From the NCBI GenBank assembly GCA_029256325.1, contig JAQSYD010000003.1:1-48662 (forward strand): a stretch of DNA of 48,662 nt, read 5' to 3'. Origin of the DNA: Clostridia bacterium (GTDB lineage Bacteria; Bacillota; Clostridia; Lutisporales; Lutisporaceae). Under the pieces are notes generated by a model. That model did not search any database, was not told the origin of the DNA, and worked only from the letters and a program-made list of their open reading frames with translations. Of this stretch, positions 16,155-24,496 are shown piece after piece; within the stretch, counting starts at the first letter, position 1; every line of letters begins with the position of its first letter. The translations under genes were made by a program, and so were the position numbers.

Positions 16155-17501
16155 ATGATGGACAAGTCTATTAAAGGGGATATGACTCAGGGCAATGCCA
16201 CGAAAATATTGGTAACCTTTGCTATACCAATGGTGCTTGGGAACATATTTCAACAATTATATAACACAACAGATGCCATAATAGTAGGCAGGTTTATTGG
16301 AAAGAATGCCTTGGCGGCAGTTGGAGTAGCAAATCCAATCATGTCAATTGCGATTTTCTTTATTGTAGGTGTTTGTATCGGTACATCGGTGCTTATGTCT
16401 CAATTATTTGGAGCTGGTAAGCTGGAAGTACTAAAAAAAGAGGTTTCTACCGGTTTAATTGTAGGGACGGCTTTTACCATACTGATGTCCATCCTTTGCA
16501 TTATATTATCCAGATGGATTCTTATAGCAATAGGGACGCCAGATGAAATTTTAAATGATGCTGATATATTCTTGAAGATCATATTTGGTGGACTGATCTT
16601 TACTTTTTTGTATAATTTTTATTCATCAGCACTGAGAGCAATTGGAGACTCAAAAACACCATTGATTTTTTTGATTGTTTCCTGTGTGCTTAATGGAATT
16701 CTGGGGGTTATATTCATTGTTTTTTTAAAACTTGGTATAGCAGGTTCCGCAATTGCAACAGTGGTCTCACAAGGGGTATCATCAGCACTTTGCATCGCTT
16801 ATGTTTATTTAAAGATTCCACTAATCAGTCTTGAACGGAAGGAATTGATCGTGGACAAGACTTTATTGAAACAAACCATCCAATATAGCTGGGTAACTGC
16901 ATTACAGCAAACTTGGCTGTATATAGGCAGATTGCTGGTTCAGGATGCAGTAAATCCTTTTGGAATAAATGCTATAGCGGCATATAATTCTGCTACAAGA
17001 GTTGATTCCTTTGTGCTGGCACCCGGTGACAGCTTCTCGGCATCAGCATCCACTTATACCGCCCAAAACAAAGGTGCAAAAAAGTGGGATAGGATTATGG
17101 AGGGCTATAAGAAGAGCACATTCATCATAACAATATATAGTGTAGCTACAGCTATAATAATATTCTTGGGGGCAGAATGGATTATGAAGCTATTCGTCTC
17201 CGGCTCAGAAACAGAGGTTGTGGAAATTGGAGTAAGATATTTAAAGCTGATGTCGCTATTCTATATTCTTTCAGGCTTCAACAATATTTTTCAAGGCTTT
17301 TTTAGAGGCGTTGGCAAGCTTCGAATAACACTTATTGCTACTATGCTGCAAATTACTGCAAGGGTTGGATTGTCTTATGCTTTTGCGCCGTATTTCGGAA
17401 TTTCAGGTGTTGTATATGCAATTGCCATAGGATGGACCTTGATGGCTATCTATGAAGGACTGGCATTAAAGGGGTATTTTAAGGAATTAAGAAATACGTA
17501 A
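16155..17501 (+). CDS. MATE family efflux transporter
   Basis: 448 aa with about 12 TM helices. Sodium- or proton-driven export of organic cations or metabolites. Seen: DMTQGNATKILVTFAIPMVL at the start (typical of clostridial MATE proteins), LYNTTDAIIVGRFIGKNALAAVG in helix 1-2 region, and GISGVVYAIAIGW near the end. Two ATG codons at 16155 and 16158 follow GAGGAAAGG. It is the last gene of the lrp-MBL operon, so its substrate may be an amino-acid-like compound under Lrp control; this is inference. A terminator begins inside its stop codon. Confidence 0.93.
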   Translation: MMDKSIKGDMTQGNATKILVTFAIPMVLGNIFQQLYNTTDAIIVGRFIGKNALAAVGVANPIMSIAIFFIVGVCIGTSVLMSQLFGAGKLEVLKKEVSTGLIVGTAFTILMSILCIILSRWILIAIGTPDEILNDADIFLKIIFGGLIFTFLYNFYSSALRAIGDSKTPLIFLIVSCVLNGILGVIFIVFLKLGIAGSAIATVVSQGVSSALCIAYVYLKIPLISLERKELIVDKTLLKQTIQYSWVTALQQTWLYIGRLLVQDAVNPFGINAIAAYNSATRVDSFVLAPGDSFSASASTYTAQNKGAKKWDRIMEGYKKSTFIITIYSVATAIIIFLGAEWIMKLFVSGSETEVVEIGVRYLKLMSLFYILSGFNNIFQGFFRGVGKLRITLIATMLQITARVGLSYAFAPYFGISGVVYAIAIGWTLMAIYEGLALKGYFKELRNT

Positions 17502-17546
17502 TGCCTGTTATCTAAAATATTGCATTTTATAGGTAACAGGCATTCT
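17500..17546. terminator. Bidirectional hairpin terminator
   Basis: AATGCCTGTTATCT pairs with AGGTAACAGGCATT with a one-base mismatch; an AAAAT/ATTTT inner pair extends it. It lies between the convergent MATE and leuD-like genes. Confidence 0.75.
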
Positions 17547-17548
17547 AC

Positions 17549-18049
17549 TTATTGTCTGTATTGATTTTTTATTAAAGTTTTTATTCCACCATTTTCAAGA
17601 ATGTTCATTGCATAGCCGGCTAGGGCTTGTGCTTCTAAGACAATTCCTGTTGTCTCATTTATCACCTTACCACCTAAGATATCTACAGTCAAAGTATCAC
17701 CCTTTTTTACTTGATTAGCAATTCCGGGACAGACTATTAGAGGAATCCCTAAGTTAATAGCATTTCTATAGAAAATTCGTGCAAAGGAGTCTGCTAATAT
17801 AACACCAACGCCAACTGCTTTTAAGGTCACAGCTGCATGCTCACGGCTTGAGCCGCATCCGAAGTTAGTGGAAGCTACGATGATGTCGCCCAGTTTAAAT
17901 TCATGGCGGAAATCAGGATCGGCACCTTCCATGGCATGCTTTCCTACGTCTTCCGGATCTGTAATATCTAAAAAGCGGCCGGGATAAATCTGATCAGTAT
18001 CTATATTAGGTCCAAATACAAATGCTTTTCCTTTAATTACTTTCTTCAT
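17549..18049 (-). CDS. leuD: 3-isopropylmalate dehydratase-type hydro-lyase, small subunit
   Basis: 166 aa, the short LeuD/homoaconitase small-subunit type. Seen: FGPNIDTDQIYPGRFLDI, then GADPDFRHEFKLGDIIVA and FGCGSSREHAAVTLKAVGVG (swivel-domain substrate loop), and ARIFYRNAINLGIPL. It pairs with the upstream large subunit (3-bp gap, ribosome site inside that gene). The loop after PGR, which differs between isopropylmalate, homoaconitate and related enzymes, reads FLDITDPED here. Since the cluster encodes malate/citrate-type sensing and uptake and no leuA or leuB, the substrate may be citrate, methylmalate (citramalate) or another hydroxy acid rather than isopropylmalate. The symbol marks the family only. 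Confidence 0.85.
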   Translation of the reverse strand: MKKVIKGKAFVFGPNIDTDQIYPGRFLDITDPEDVGKHAMEGADPDFRHEFKLGDIIVASTNFGCGSSREHAAVTLKAVGVGVILADSFARIFYRNAINLGIPLIVCPGIANQVKKGDTLTVDILGGKVINETTGIVLEAQALAGYAMNILENGGIKTLIKNQYRQ

Positions 18050-18052
18050 ATA

Positions 18053-19315
18053 CTAATCCTCCTCTTGCAAATATTCAGATGGATCTACAATTTTGCCTTC
18101 TAGTGCTGCTGCAGCGACGGCGGCAGGAGAACCTAAATAGATGTTTGCTTTATTGCTGCCCATACGTCCTGGGAAATTGCGGTTGGTCGAAGTGATGCAG
18201 GTTTCTCCAGGTGCAAGCAACCCCTCGTGTGTTCCAAGGCAAGATGCACAGCCCGGTGTAACAAAAGTGGCACCTGCTTCTATTAATGTCTGAACATAAC
18301 CCTTATTCATAGCTTCCAGCAATACCCCTTTGGAGGCGGGTACAACCACAAAACGTGTACGTGGATGTATATGTTTGCTCTTGAGTATTCTTGCGGCAAT
18401 GGCCAGATCTTCAACCCGTCCATTGGTGCAGCTCCCCAAATAAGCCTGATGAATAGGGGTGCCAATGAACTGTGTAATAGATTCAACATTGTCCACGCTA
18501 TGAGGTGCAGCAATTTGCGGCTTTAAGCCAGATACATCAAAAGTTAAATCTGCTGAATATTGATAGTCGGGATCAGTGGTGAATATCTCATATTCTTGAT
18601 CTACTTTTTCTTTTAGATAGGCTTGCGTAATCTCATCGGGTTGAATGTAGCAGGTTTTTGCGCCCATTTCAGTAGTCATGTTGCATATTGTCATTCGGTC
18701 TGAAATACTTAGCTCCTTGAGAACAGGTCCTGAAATCTCCACTGCCTTATATACTGCATAATCCGCTTTTACTTTGCCGATGATGTCCAGTATAATGTCT
18801 TTGGCATATACGCCTTTAGGTATTTTACCTTCCAGATTGATGCGTATAATTTCCGGCACTCTAAACCAAAGCTGGCCTGTCATCATGATGATTGCCAAGT
18901 CAGTGGCACCGACTCCTGTACTGAATGCACCGAAGGCTCCATGGGTCGTGGTATGAGAATCGGTAACTACCACAACCATTCCGGGATGCGCAAGACCTTT
19001 ATCTGCAATTATTTGATGGCATACCCCCTGATCAATGTCCATGAGAAGATCAATTCCCTGATCCCAACAGAATTCTCGGAACTGCTTCTGATTTTCCGCT
19101 TGTGCGATGGTGGAAGCTGGTGCATAGTGATCCAAAAAGACAACTAATTTTTGAGGAGCATAAACCTTTTTGCCGCCCATTTCATAGAAGGATCGAATTG
19201 TTTGTAAGTAAAGATCGTTAATACCTGCTAGGTCTACTTTGCAGTTGATGATTTCTCCAGTGGTAACAGAGGCTTGACCTGCTGCTTTAGCCAGAATTTT
19301 TTCTATAGCATGCAT
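18053..19315 (-). CDS. leuC: 3-isopropylmalate dehydratase-type hydro-lyase, large subunit
   Basis: 420 aa, 4Fe-4S dehydratase of the aconitase superfamily, archaeal-type LeuC/homoaconitase branch. Seen: VVVTDSHTTTHGAFGAFSTG, FDVSGLKPQIAAPHSVDNV, and the cluster ligands in YLGSCTNGRVEDL and TPGCASCLGTHEGLLAPGE; the active-site segment TSTNRNFPGRMG and IYLGSPAAVAA are intact. Catalyses reversible dehydration/rehydration of a hydroxy acid in the cytosol. Ribosome site AGAGGAG precedes ATG. A hairpin separates it from the transporter gene upstream, with no obvious promoter in the 60-bp gap. Substrate uncertain: the branch includes isopropylmalate isomerase, homoaconitase, methylmalate and dimethylmalate dehydratases. 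Confidence 0.88.
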   Translation of the reverse strand: MHAIEKILAKAAGQASVTTGEIINCKVDLAGINDLYLQTIRSFYEMGGKKVYAPQKLVVFLDHYAPASTIAQAENQKQFREFCWDQGIDLLMDIDQGVCHQIIADKGLAHPGMVVVVTDSHTTTHGAFGAFSTGVGATDLAIIMMTGQLWFRVPEIIRINLEGKIPKGVYAKDIILDIIGKVKADYAVYKAVEISGPVLKELSISDRMTICNMTTEMGAKTCYIQPDEITQAYLKEKVDQEYEIFTTDPDYQYSADLTFDVSGLKPQIAAPHSVDNVESITQFIGTPIHQAYLGSCTNGRVEDLAIAARILKSKHIHPRTRFVVVPASKGVLLEAMNKGYVQTLIEAGATFVTPGCASCLGTHEGLLAPGETCITSTNRNFPGRMGSNKANIYLGSPAAVAAAALEGKIVDPSEYLQEED

Positions 19316-19349
19316 GATGAAATTCTCCTCTCTTAATTGGTACTGTTAA

Positions 19350-19380
19350 TAAAAGGCTATCCTAAAGGGATAGCCTTTCT
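19350..19380 (-). terminator. Intrinsic terminator inside the carboxylate operon
   Basis: An 11-bp stem (AAAGGCTATCC with GGATAGCCTTT, loop CTTTA-like) followed on the minus strand by TTATTAAC. It lies between the transporter and leuC-like genes, so it may lower rather than stop downstream expression. Confidence 0.75.
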
Positions 19381-19408
19381 AGTATATATTCTTTACTTTA
19401 AACAGCTA

Positions 19409-20695
19409 TTACAAGAATAATCCCAATAAGGCACTTGCGACTATTAAAATGAATGCACCGCCTATACGGGAAGAAATCTGTGCAAAGGGCATAAGCTTCA
19501 TACGGTTAGATGCTGAAAGGACAGCTACATCTCCCGTTCCACCCATATTTGCCATGCAAAGTCCAGCTGTAATGGAGGCCTCAATTGGGAAGAAACCAAC
19601 CAGTTTTCCAACAAAGCCTGCTCCGAGTATAGCACCTAGAACAGTTAAACCTACTAGGATCAGGTATTGTAAAGTAAGTGCATCTATTACCTGTTGAAGA
19701 TTAGTATATGCTACTCCGATACCAACTAGAAGCACACCAGTAAGGTTTGTCATTACAAACTGGAACCATTGGAAAGCACCTTCTTCATATTTACTTGGCA
19801 TGATACCCATTGCCTTAACAACTGCAACAGTTATAATCATCCATGCATAGGAATGGACAGCAGGTATAAATTCGCCTAGGATCGTACCCCATACAAAGAA
19901 TGTCAATGAAACTAAAAGACCGATACCCATCATCTTGTAATCAAGAGCAGCTTTAACTTCTTCTTCAACCACTGCATTTTCCTTGATTACCATAAGCTCA
20001 CCGTTTCCGCTAAGGCTCTTTTTAGACTTGCCTAATCTATCGAGTAAGCCTGCTGCAACTATTGCAAGTGCATTACCAAGTGCAACTGCAGGCACCATGA
20101 TAGAAAGCATTTCGGCAGGGTCTTTCGCAAGTGTTGAACCAAAGATCTTGGAAAGAGGAACTGCTCCGGCTCCCATTCCACCACCCATTATTGGAATTCC
20201 GATATAAAGGATGGCTTCTTTTGCACCATAACCCATTAATGCGCCTCCTAGAGCTACAAGCCCTAATGCTACAACAACACCGCCCAGTATAGCAGGCAAG
20301 TATCTTACGGCTGCCTTAATTAACAGTTTTCTGTTCATACCGAGGATACTGCCAGTTATTAATGCTGCGATATAGAAGTCTAGGAATCCGCCGCCCTTCA
20401 TAAAGGTGCTCATAATATCAGCAGCTTCTTTAGGGATAATATTATAAGTAACCAATGCAGCTGAGCCGAAAATTACTATTATGGGTCCGCCACCCAGATA
20501 AGTTTTGACAATGGGTAAGTGATTACCAATTTCAGTGAAGATTGCTCCAAGTATGAGCATTAGTGCAAAAGCACCAATCATTCCTTCTGGAAGAACTTTT
20601 AAGTAGGTTCCTAACAAAACTATGAGAGAGATGATAGCGAACACAGGAAGTGAGAGACCCATGATTCTGTAACCCTTTTTTGCTGTTGTTTCCAT
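19409..20695 (-). CDS. 2-hydroxycarboxylate transporter (CitS/MaeN/CimH family)
   Basis: 428 aa, about 11 TM helices. Imports malate, citrate or related 2-hydroxy acids with Na+ or H+, or exchanges them. Family marks: the two reentrant loops, GIPIMGGGMGAGAVPLSKIF in the first half and ANMGGTGDVAVLSASNRM in the second, and the substrate-binding Arg in FAQISSRIGGAFIL. In the first loop GGGMGAG stands where many members have GGNG. Start: ATG 20695 after AGGGGGTT; a longer frame runs back into the malic enzyme gene. It lies 19 bp after the malic enzyme stop, so both are one transcript and malate is a likely substrate. Confidence 0.92.
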   Translation of the reverse strand: METTAKKGYRIMGLSLPVFAIISLIVLLGTYLKVLPEGMIGAFALMLILGAIFTEIGNHLPIVKTYLGGGPIIVIFGSAALVTYNIIPKEAADIMSTFMKGGGFLDFYIAALITGSILGMNRKLLIKAAVRYLPAILGGVVVALGLVALGGALMGYGAKEAILYIGIPIMGGGMGAGAVPLSKIFGSTLAKDPAEMLSIMVPAVALGNALAIVAAGLLDRLGKSKKSLSGNGELMVIKENAVVEEEVKAALDYKMMGIGLLVSLTFFVWGTILGEFIPAVHSYAWMIITVAVVKAMGIMPSKYEEGAFQWFQFVMTNLTGVLLVGIGVAYTNLQQVIDALTLQYLILVGLTVLGAILGAGFVGKLVGFFPIEASITAGLCMANMGGTGDVAVLSASNRMKLMPFAQISSRIGGAFILIVASALLGLFL

Positions 20696-20714
20696 TTTAA
20701 AACCCCCTAATTTT

Positions 20715-21887
20715 TTATACTCTAGCAACTCCGGTTTCCCTAGCTGCTTTAGCAACGGCTTTAGAAACTCTTTCTACGATACGGCTGTCAAAGGCACCGG
20801 GAATGATATAATCCTCATTCAGTTCCTCTTCAGATATTATGCTTGCAATAGCATAGGCGGCTGCGATTTTCATTTCTTCATTTATATCCTTGGCTCTGAC
20901 ATCTAAGGCACCTCTGAATATACCGGGGAATGCAAGGACATTATTAACTTGATTGGGAAAATCGGAACGGCCTGTACCTATTACTCTTGCACCTGCTTTT
21001 TTAGCTAAATCAGGCATTATTTCAGGTGTAGGATTCGCCATTGCAAATACGATTGAATTCTTACTCATACTTGCAATCATCTGTTCAGAAACGACATTAG
21101 GTGCAGAAACACCTATAAATACATCTGCCCCAATCAACGCATCACTCAATAATCCGGTTTTTTTATTTTTGTTTGTTATCTGAGCCAGTTTTTCTTTTGC
21201 TTCATTGTTTGTTGAGGCACCTTGATAAATAATACCATCCCTATCACAGGCGATCACATTCTTTACTCCTAAATTAATCAGCATTTTTGTTATGGATGTT
21301 CCTGCAGCCCCTGCACCATTGATGACTACAGTAATATCCTCCAGATTCTTATTTACAAGCTTCAAGGCATTGATAAGGCCAGCGCTGACTACGATTGCTG
21401 TACCATGTTGATCATCGTGGAAAACAGGGATGTCCAACTCTTCCTTAAGCCTGGTTTCAATTTCAAAGCATCTAGGAGCACTAATATCTTCAAGATTAAT
21501 TCCTCCGAAGGTAGGTGCTATCATTTTTACGGTTTTAACGATATCATCAACCTCCTTACTGTCAATACATATAGGAAATGCATCTATATTTCCGAATTCC
21601 TTGAACAATACTGCCTTTCCCTCCATAACTGGCATTGCAGCTAATGGGCCAATATCACCAAGTCCAAGAACAGCAGTTCCGTCAGTGACAACTGCAACTA
21701 GATTACCTTTTGCCGTATACTTATATACATCCTCTGAAACAGCATGAATTCTTTTGCATGGCTCTGCAACTCCGGGTGTATAGGCAGTACTCAATGATTC
21801 TCTGTCTTTTACTGGAACCTTTGACTTAACCTCAATTTTGCCGATATTCTCTTCATGAAGTATAAGGCTTTTTTCAAAGTAATTCAT
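20715..21887 (-). CDS. NAD(P)-dependent malic enzyme
   Basis: 390 aa, the short bacterial form. Oxidative decarboxylation of malate to pyruvate and CO2. Seen: [71 protein letters not shown] (metal ligands), [30 protein letters not shown] (nucleotide-binding glycines) and [19 protein letters not shown]. All catalytic regions are intact. Ribosome site GAGAGG. It is the first gene after the regulator terminator, and a candidate promoter (TTCACC-17-TATTCT, minus strand, about 21917-21945) and an 18-bp palindrome lie just upstream. With the 2HCT transporter it forms a malate uptake-and-use pair. Confidence 0.94.
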   Translation of the reverse strand: MNYFEKSLILHEENIGKIEVKSKVPVKDRESLSTAYTPGVAEPCKRIHAVSEDVYKYTAKGNLVAVVTDGTAVLGLGDIGPLAAMPVMEGKAVLFKEFGNIDAFPICIDSKEVDDIVKTVKMIAPTFGGINLEDISAPRCFEIETRLKEELDIPVFHDDQHGTAIVVSAGLINALKLVNKNLEDITVVINGAGAAGTSITKMLINLGVKNVIACDRDGIIYQGASTNNEAKEKLAQITNKNKKTGLLSDALIGADVFIGVSAPNVVSEQMIASMSKNSIVFAMANPTPEIMPDLAKKAGARVIGTGRSDFPNQVNNVLAFPGIFRGALDVRAKDINEEMKIAAAYAIASIISEEELNEDYIIPGAFDSRIVERVSKAVAKAARETGVARV

Positions 21888-21959
21888 TTAGTTCATCCTC
21901 TCTTTAATCTTTATACAAATAGAATACAGCTACTGGTCATTAAGGTGAATATTAAGAAA

Positions 21960-21977
21960 ATTTAAATATATTTAAAT
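21960..21977. promoter_or_regulatory. AT-rich palindrome, candidate operator of the two-component regulator
   Basis: A perfect 18-bp palindrome, ATTTAAATATATTTAAAT, lies just upstream of the candidate malic enzyme promoter. CitB/DcuR/MalR-type regulators bind AT-rich sites, so this is a plausible target. Confidence 0.45.
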
Positions 21978-21979
21978 AA

Positions 21980-22016
21980 ATAAAAAAAATACTGACATAT
22001 TTTTGTCAGTATTTTT
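21980..22016 (-). terminator. Intrinsic terminator of the kinase-regulator operon
   Basis: AAAAATACTGAC (21985-21996) pairs with GTCAGTATTTTT (22005-22016); on the minus strand a run of eight T follows. It separates the regulatory genes from the malic enzyme operon. Confidence 0.9.
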
Positions 22017-22051
22017 CTTTCATGAGCAATAGAGGATAGAGTCTCAAAGCA

Positions 22052-22729
22052 CTACCTTTTGATACTTTTATATAAATGACAGGGTCTTCCTATAGAGCCA
22101 TATTCTATTTCTGTAATTATTTCCTCATTTGCTGCTAGGAATTCTAAATAACGCCTTACGGTGACCTTAGATAATCCCATTCTTTCTGATACCTCTTCAC
22201 TTGTAAGGAAGAGGTCATGATTTTTTGCCATAAAATCTCTGATTCTTCTTAAAGTATCTTTATGAAGTCCTTTTTCAACTTCTTGTTCTCCAATACTCTT
22301 TGCGATATTGGTAATCCTATCAATGTCTTCTTGCTTAAATGTTTCCTTACCATGTATCAGATTATATCTCTTAAAATAATTACTGAGTGATTTCCTGATT
22401 CTATCTCCATCAAAAGGCTTTATTAAATAATCTACTGCACCCAGCTTTAAAGCTTTGTCTATCTCATTTACTTCTGTTGCAGCAGTGACCAGTATAACAT
22501 CAGTTTTTAAAAAATTTTTCCGCATCTCTTCCAATAATGAAATTCCATCCAGCTTGGGCATATAGATATCTAAAATCAGAAGTTCAATTTTCTTGGATTT
22601 CAAGATTTTTAGTGCATCCTCTCCATTGTATACAACAGCAACAACTTTGAAGTTCGCTATACTTTCAACATATCGCTTATTAAGTTCTGCCACCATAGGG
22701 TCATCATCAACAATTAAAACGTTAATCAT
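22052..22729 (-). CDS. Response regulator, CitB/DcuR/MalR type
   Basis: 225 aa. Receiver domain: acidic pair in VLIVDDDPMVAELNKRYV, phosphorylated Asp in LLILDIYMPKLDG, Thr/Lys in ILVTAATE and YLIKPFDGDRI. C-terminal helix-turn-helix: FLTSEEVSERMGLSKVTVRR YLEFL region, as in CitB family regulators. Start: the ATG at 22729 is chosen because AAGGAGG lies 8 bp upstream; the ATG at 22738 abuts the ribosome site. Its first codons overlap the last codons of the kinase gene. It very likely activates the carboxylate transport and breakdown genes downstream. Confidence 0.93.
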   Translation of the reverse strand: MINVLIVDDDPMVAELNKRYVESIANFKVVAVVYNGEDALKILKSKKIELLILDIYMPKLDGISLLEEMRKNFLKTDVILVTAATEVNEIDKALKLGAVDYLIKPFDGDRIRKSLSNYFKRYNLIHGKETFKQEDIDRITNIAKSIGEQEVEKGLHKDTLRRIRDFMAKNHDLFLTSEEVSERMGLSKVTVRRYLEFLAANEEIITEIEYGSIGRPCHLYKSIKR

Positions 22730-24341
22730 GGGTGTCATCCTCCTTTGGCAGTTCCACTGTAAACAGCGTACCTTGCCCTAAAACCGACTCTGCATGAATA
22801 CGGCCTTTTAAAGCCTCTACGATATCCTTTACCAGGAAAAGCCCTTGACCACGACTGCCTTCCTTGGTGCTATAACCTTTCTCAAATATCTTTTCTAAAT
22901 TCTCTGTTTTAATTCCGATTCCATTATCCTTTACTCTAATAATGATTTTATCGTTATATTCCTTGATAAATATTTCAATTAGTTTTGGGCTTGTAATATT
23001 GCTTTTTAGTGCATCCATGGCGTTTTCAATTAAATTACCTAGTATGGTAATCAAGGCACTGCTATCGATTTTCCCTATATTTTTATCAAGGGTACTTTCA
23101 CGATCCATCCTCATTTTAATTCCAAGTTCATTTGCTCGACTTGTCTTGCCAATGATAAGCCCTGCGATTGCAGGATCCTTTATGTTTCTAATAACAAGTG
23201 TAAGGATCTTTTGATGTCGTTCTGTCTCATTCATAATATATTTCTTTGCTTCCACGATCTCGCCAAGATCAATAAGACCTAAAACTGTGTGAAGCTTATT
23301 CATAAACTCATGGCTATTGGCTCTTAGTGCATCTACAATTTGCCTAACACCGGTAATTTCTTCTGCAAGCTGCTTAACCTTTGTTCTATCACTAAAAGTT
23401 GCTATAGCTCCGATGATTTTACCCCCATCCTTTATGGGTACTCTGTTGATTACTACAAGGGTGTCATTAATTGTATGGTCACTGTAGTATTCAGCTTTGC
23501 CAGAAATGATTACATCGCCCAACTTACAGGAAGGAAAAGCTTCTTGTATATCACTGCCAATAATACGATCGGCATTCAAGCTGAGCATTTTAATGGCAGA
23601 ATTGTTCACTAAGGTAATATGGTTTTTTTCATCAATAGCTATAATGCCCTCGTGCAGCGCATCCAGCATACCATCTCTTTGAATATAGAGACGCGTGATC
23701 TCATCGGGTTCAAGCCCTAAAAGAGTTTTTTTAATGTTGCTAGAAAGGAAGAAGGCTCCAATGGTGCCTATTAGAAGTCCGATAAAAGTTGATACAATCA
23801 TAATCTTCAAGGATCTGTTAATCTCTTCTCTGTAGCTGGTCATAGTTTTACTAACCATTACAAATCCCGTTTGGTCGCCATTATGGTTGTATACTGGTAC
23901 AAAAGCTCTGATCTGCCTTCCCAGTGTCCCGACTGCCACGGATATATAGCTTTCGCCTTTTTCAAGAACTCTTTTCTCGTCTCCACCGACGAATTCCTTG
24001 CCAATTCTTTCTTTGTTCGGATGCGCATATCTAATGTTGTTCATATCTACAACAACAATTATTCCAATATCTTGTGAAGACTGAAGTATTTTATCGACAA
24101 AGCCTTGTATCCGATATTGCACATCATATTTTCCAAGATTCTCAATTACAACCGGAGAATTGGCAACGATGGTAGCCATATTCATGATATTCGCTTCAAT
24201 TTCTTCTCTTATTTCATTTGATCTCCAATTTGAAATATATGATACTGTGATAGAGATAGAAACAAAAACAACAAAAATCATAAGTAGCATAATTTTAGTC
24301 TGAAGCTTTAAGTGAATTGTTCTATTTAGAAATTTATTCAT
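22722..24341 (-). CDS. Sensor histidine kinase, CitA/DcuS/MalK type
   Basis: 539 aa. TM helix near 20-40, extracytoplasmic Cache/PDC sensor (about 41-175) with the carboxylate-binding pattern NNIRYAHPNKERIGKEF and SVAVGTLGRQIRAFVPV, second TM near 182-200, cytoplasmic PAS (ALHEGIIAIDEKNHITLVNN), H-box SHEFMNKLHTVLGLIDLGE, N-box NLIENAMDAL, G-boxes KDNGIGI and RGQGLFLVKDIV. This is the family that senses citrate, malate or fumarate outside the cell. Start: ATG 24341 has AAGGTG upstream; the frame could begin at 24377 but has no ribosome site there. It overlaps the response regulator gene. Confidence 0.93.
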   Translation of the reverse strand: MNKFLNRTIHLKLQTKIMLLMIFVVFVSISITVSYISNWRSNEIREEIEANIMNMATIVANSPVVIENLGKYDVQYRIQGFVDKILQSSQDIGIIVVVDMNNIRYAHPNKERIGKEFVGGDEKRVLEKGESYISVAVGTLGRQIRAFVPVYNHNGDQTGFVMVSKTMTSYREEINRSLKIMIVSTFIGLLIGTIGAFFLSSNIKKTLLGLEPDEITRLYIQRDGMLDALHEGIIAIDEKNHITLVNNSAIKMLSLNADRIIGSDIQEAFPSCKLGDVIISGKAEYYSDHTINDTLVVINRVPIKDGGKIIGAIATFSDRTKVKQLAEEITGVRQIVDALRANSHEFMNKLHTVLGLIDLGEIVEAKKYIMNETERHQKILTLVIRNIKDPAIAGLIIGKTSRANELGIKMRMDRESTLDKNIGKIDSSALITILGNLIENAMDALKSNITSPKLIEIFIKEYNDKIIIRVKDNGIGIKTENLEKIFEKGYSTKEGSRGQGLFLVKDIVEALKGRIHAESVLGQGTLFTVELPKEDDTHD

Positions 24342-24450
24342 TACACCGCACCTTAACTTACCTAGAATTGAGGTCATAATTTCACTAATGCATAATTATA
24401 AATATTATATCATATATTCTTATTTTCAAACAAAGGTACCGTGCACAAGA

Positions 24451-24485
24451 GGCCAGGCTTGAAACACTACCTTTCAAGCCTGGCC
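24451..24485 (-). terminator. Hairpin terminator of the exosortase operon
   Basis: A perfect 14-bp stem (GGCCAGGCTTGAAA with TTTCAAGCCTGGCC), 12 bp after the stop of the MSEP-CTERM gene. No strong T-run on the minus strand; the plus side has CTTTTTAA. It also insulates the kinase gene. Confidence 0.7.
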
Positions 24486-24496
24486 CCTTGTACTTT

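Noticed and set aside
18053..19315. Leucine biosynthesis operon
   Set aside because: leuA and leuB are absent and the neighbours are a carboxylate transporter, malic enzyme and a CitA/CitB-type two-component system.
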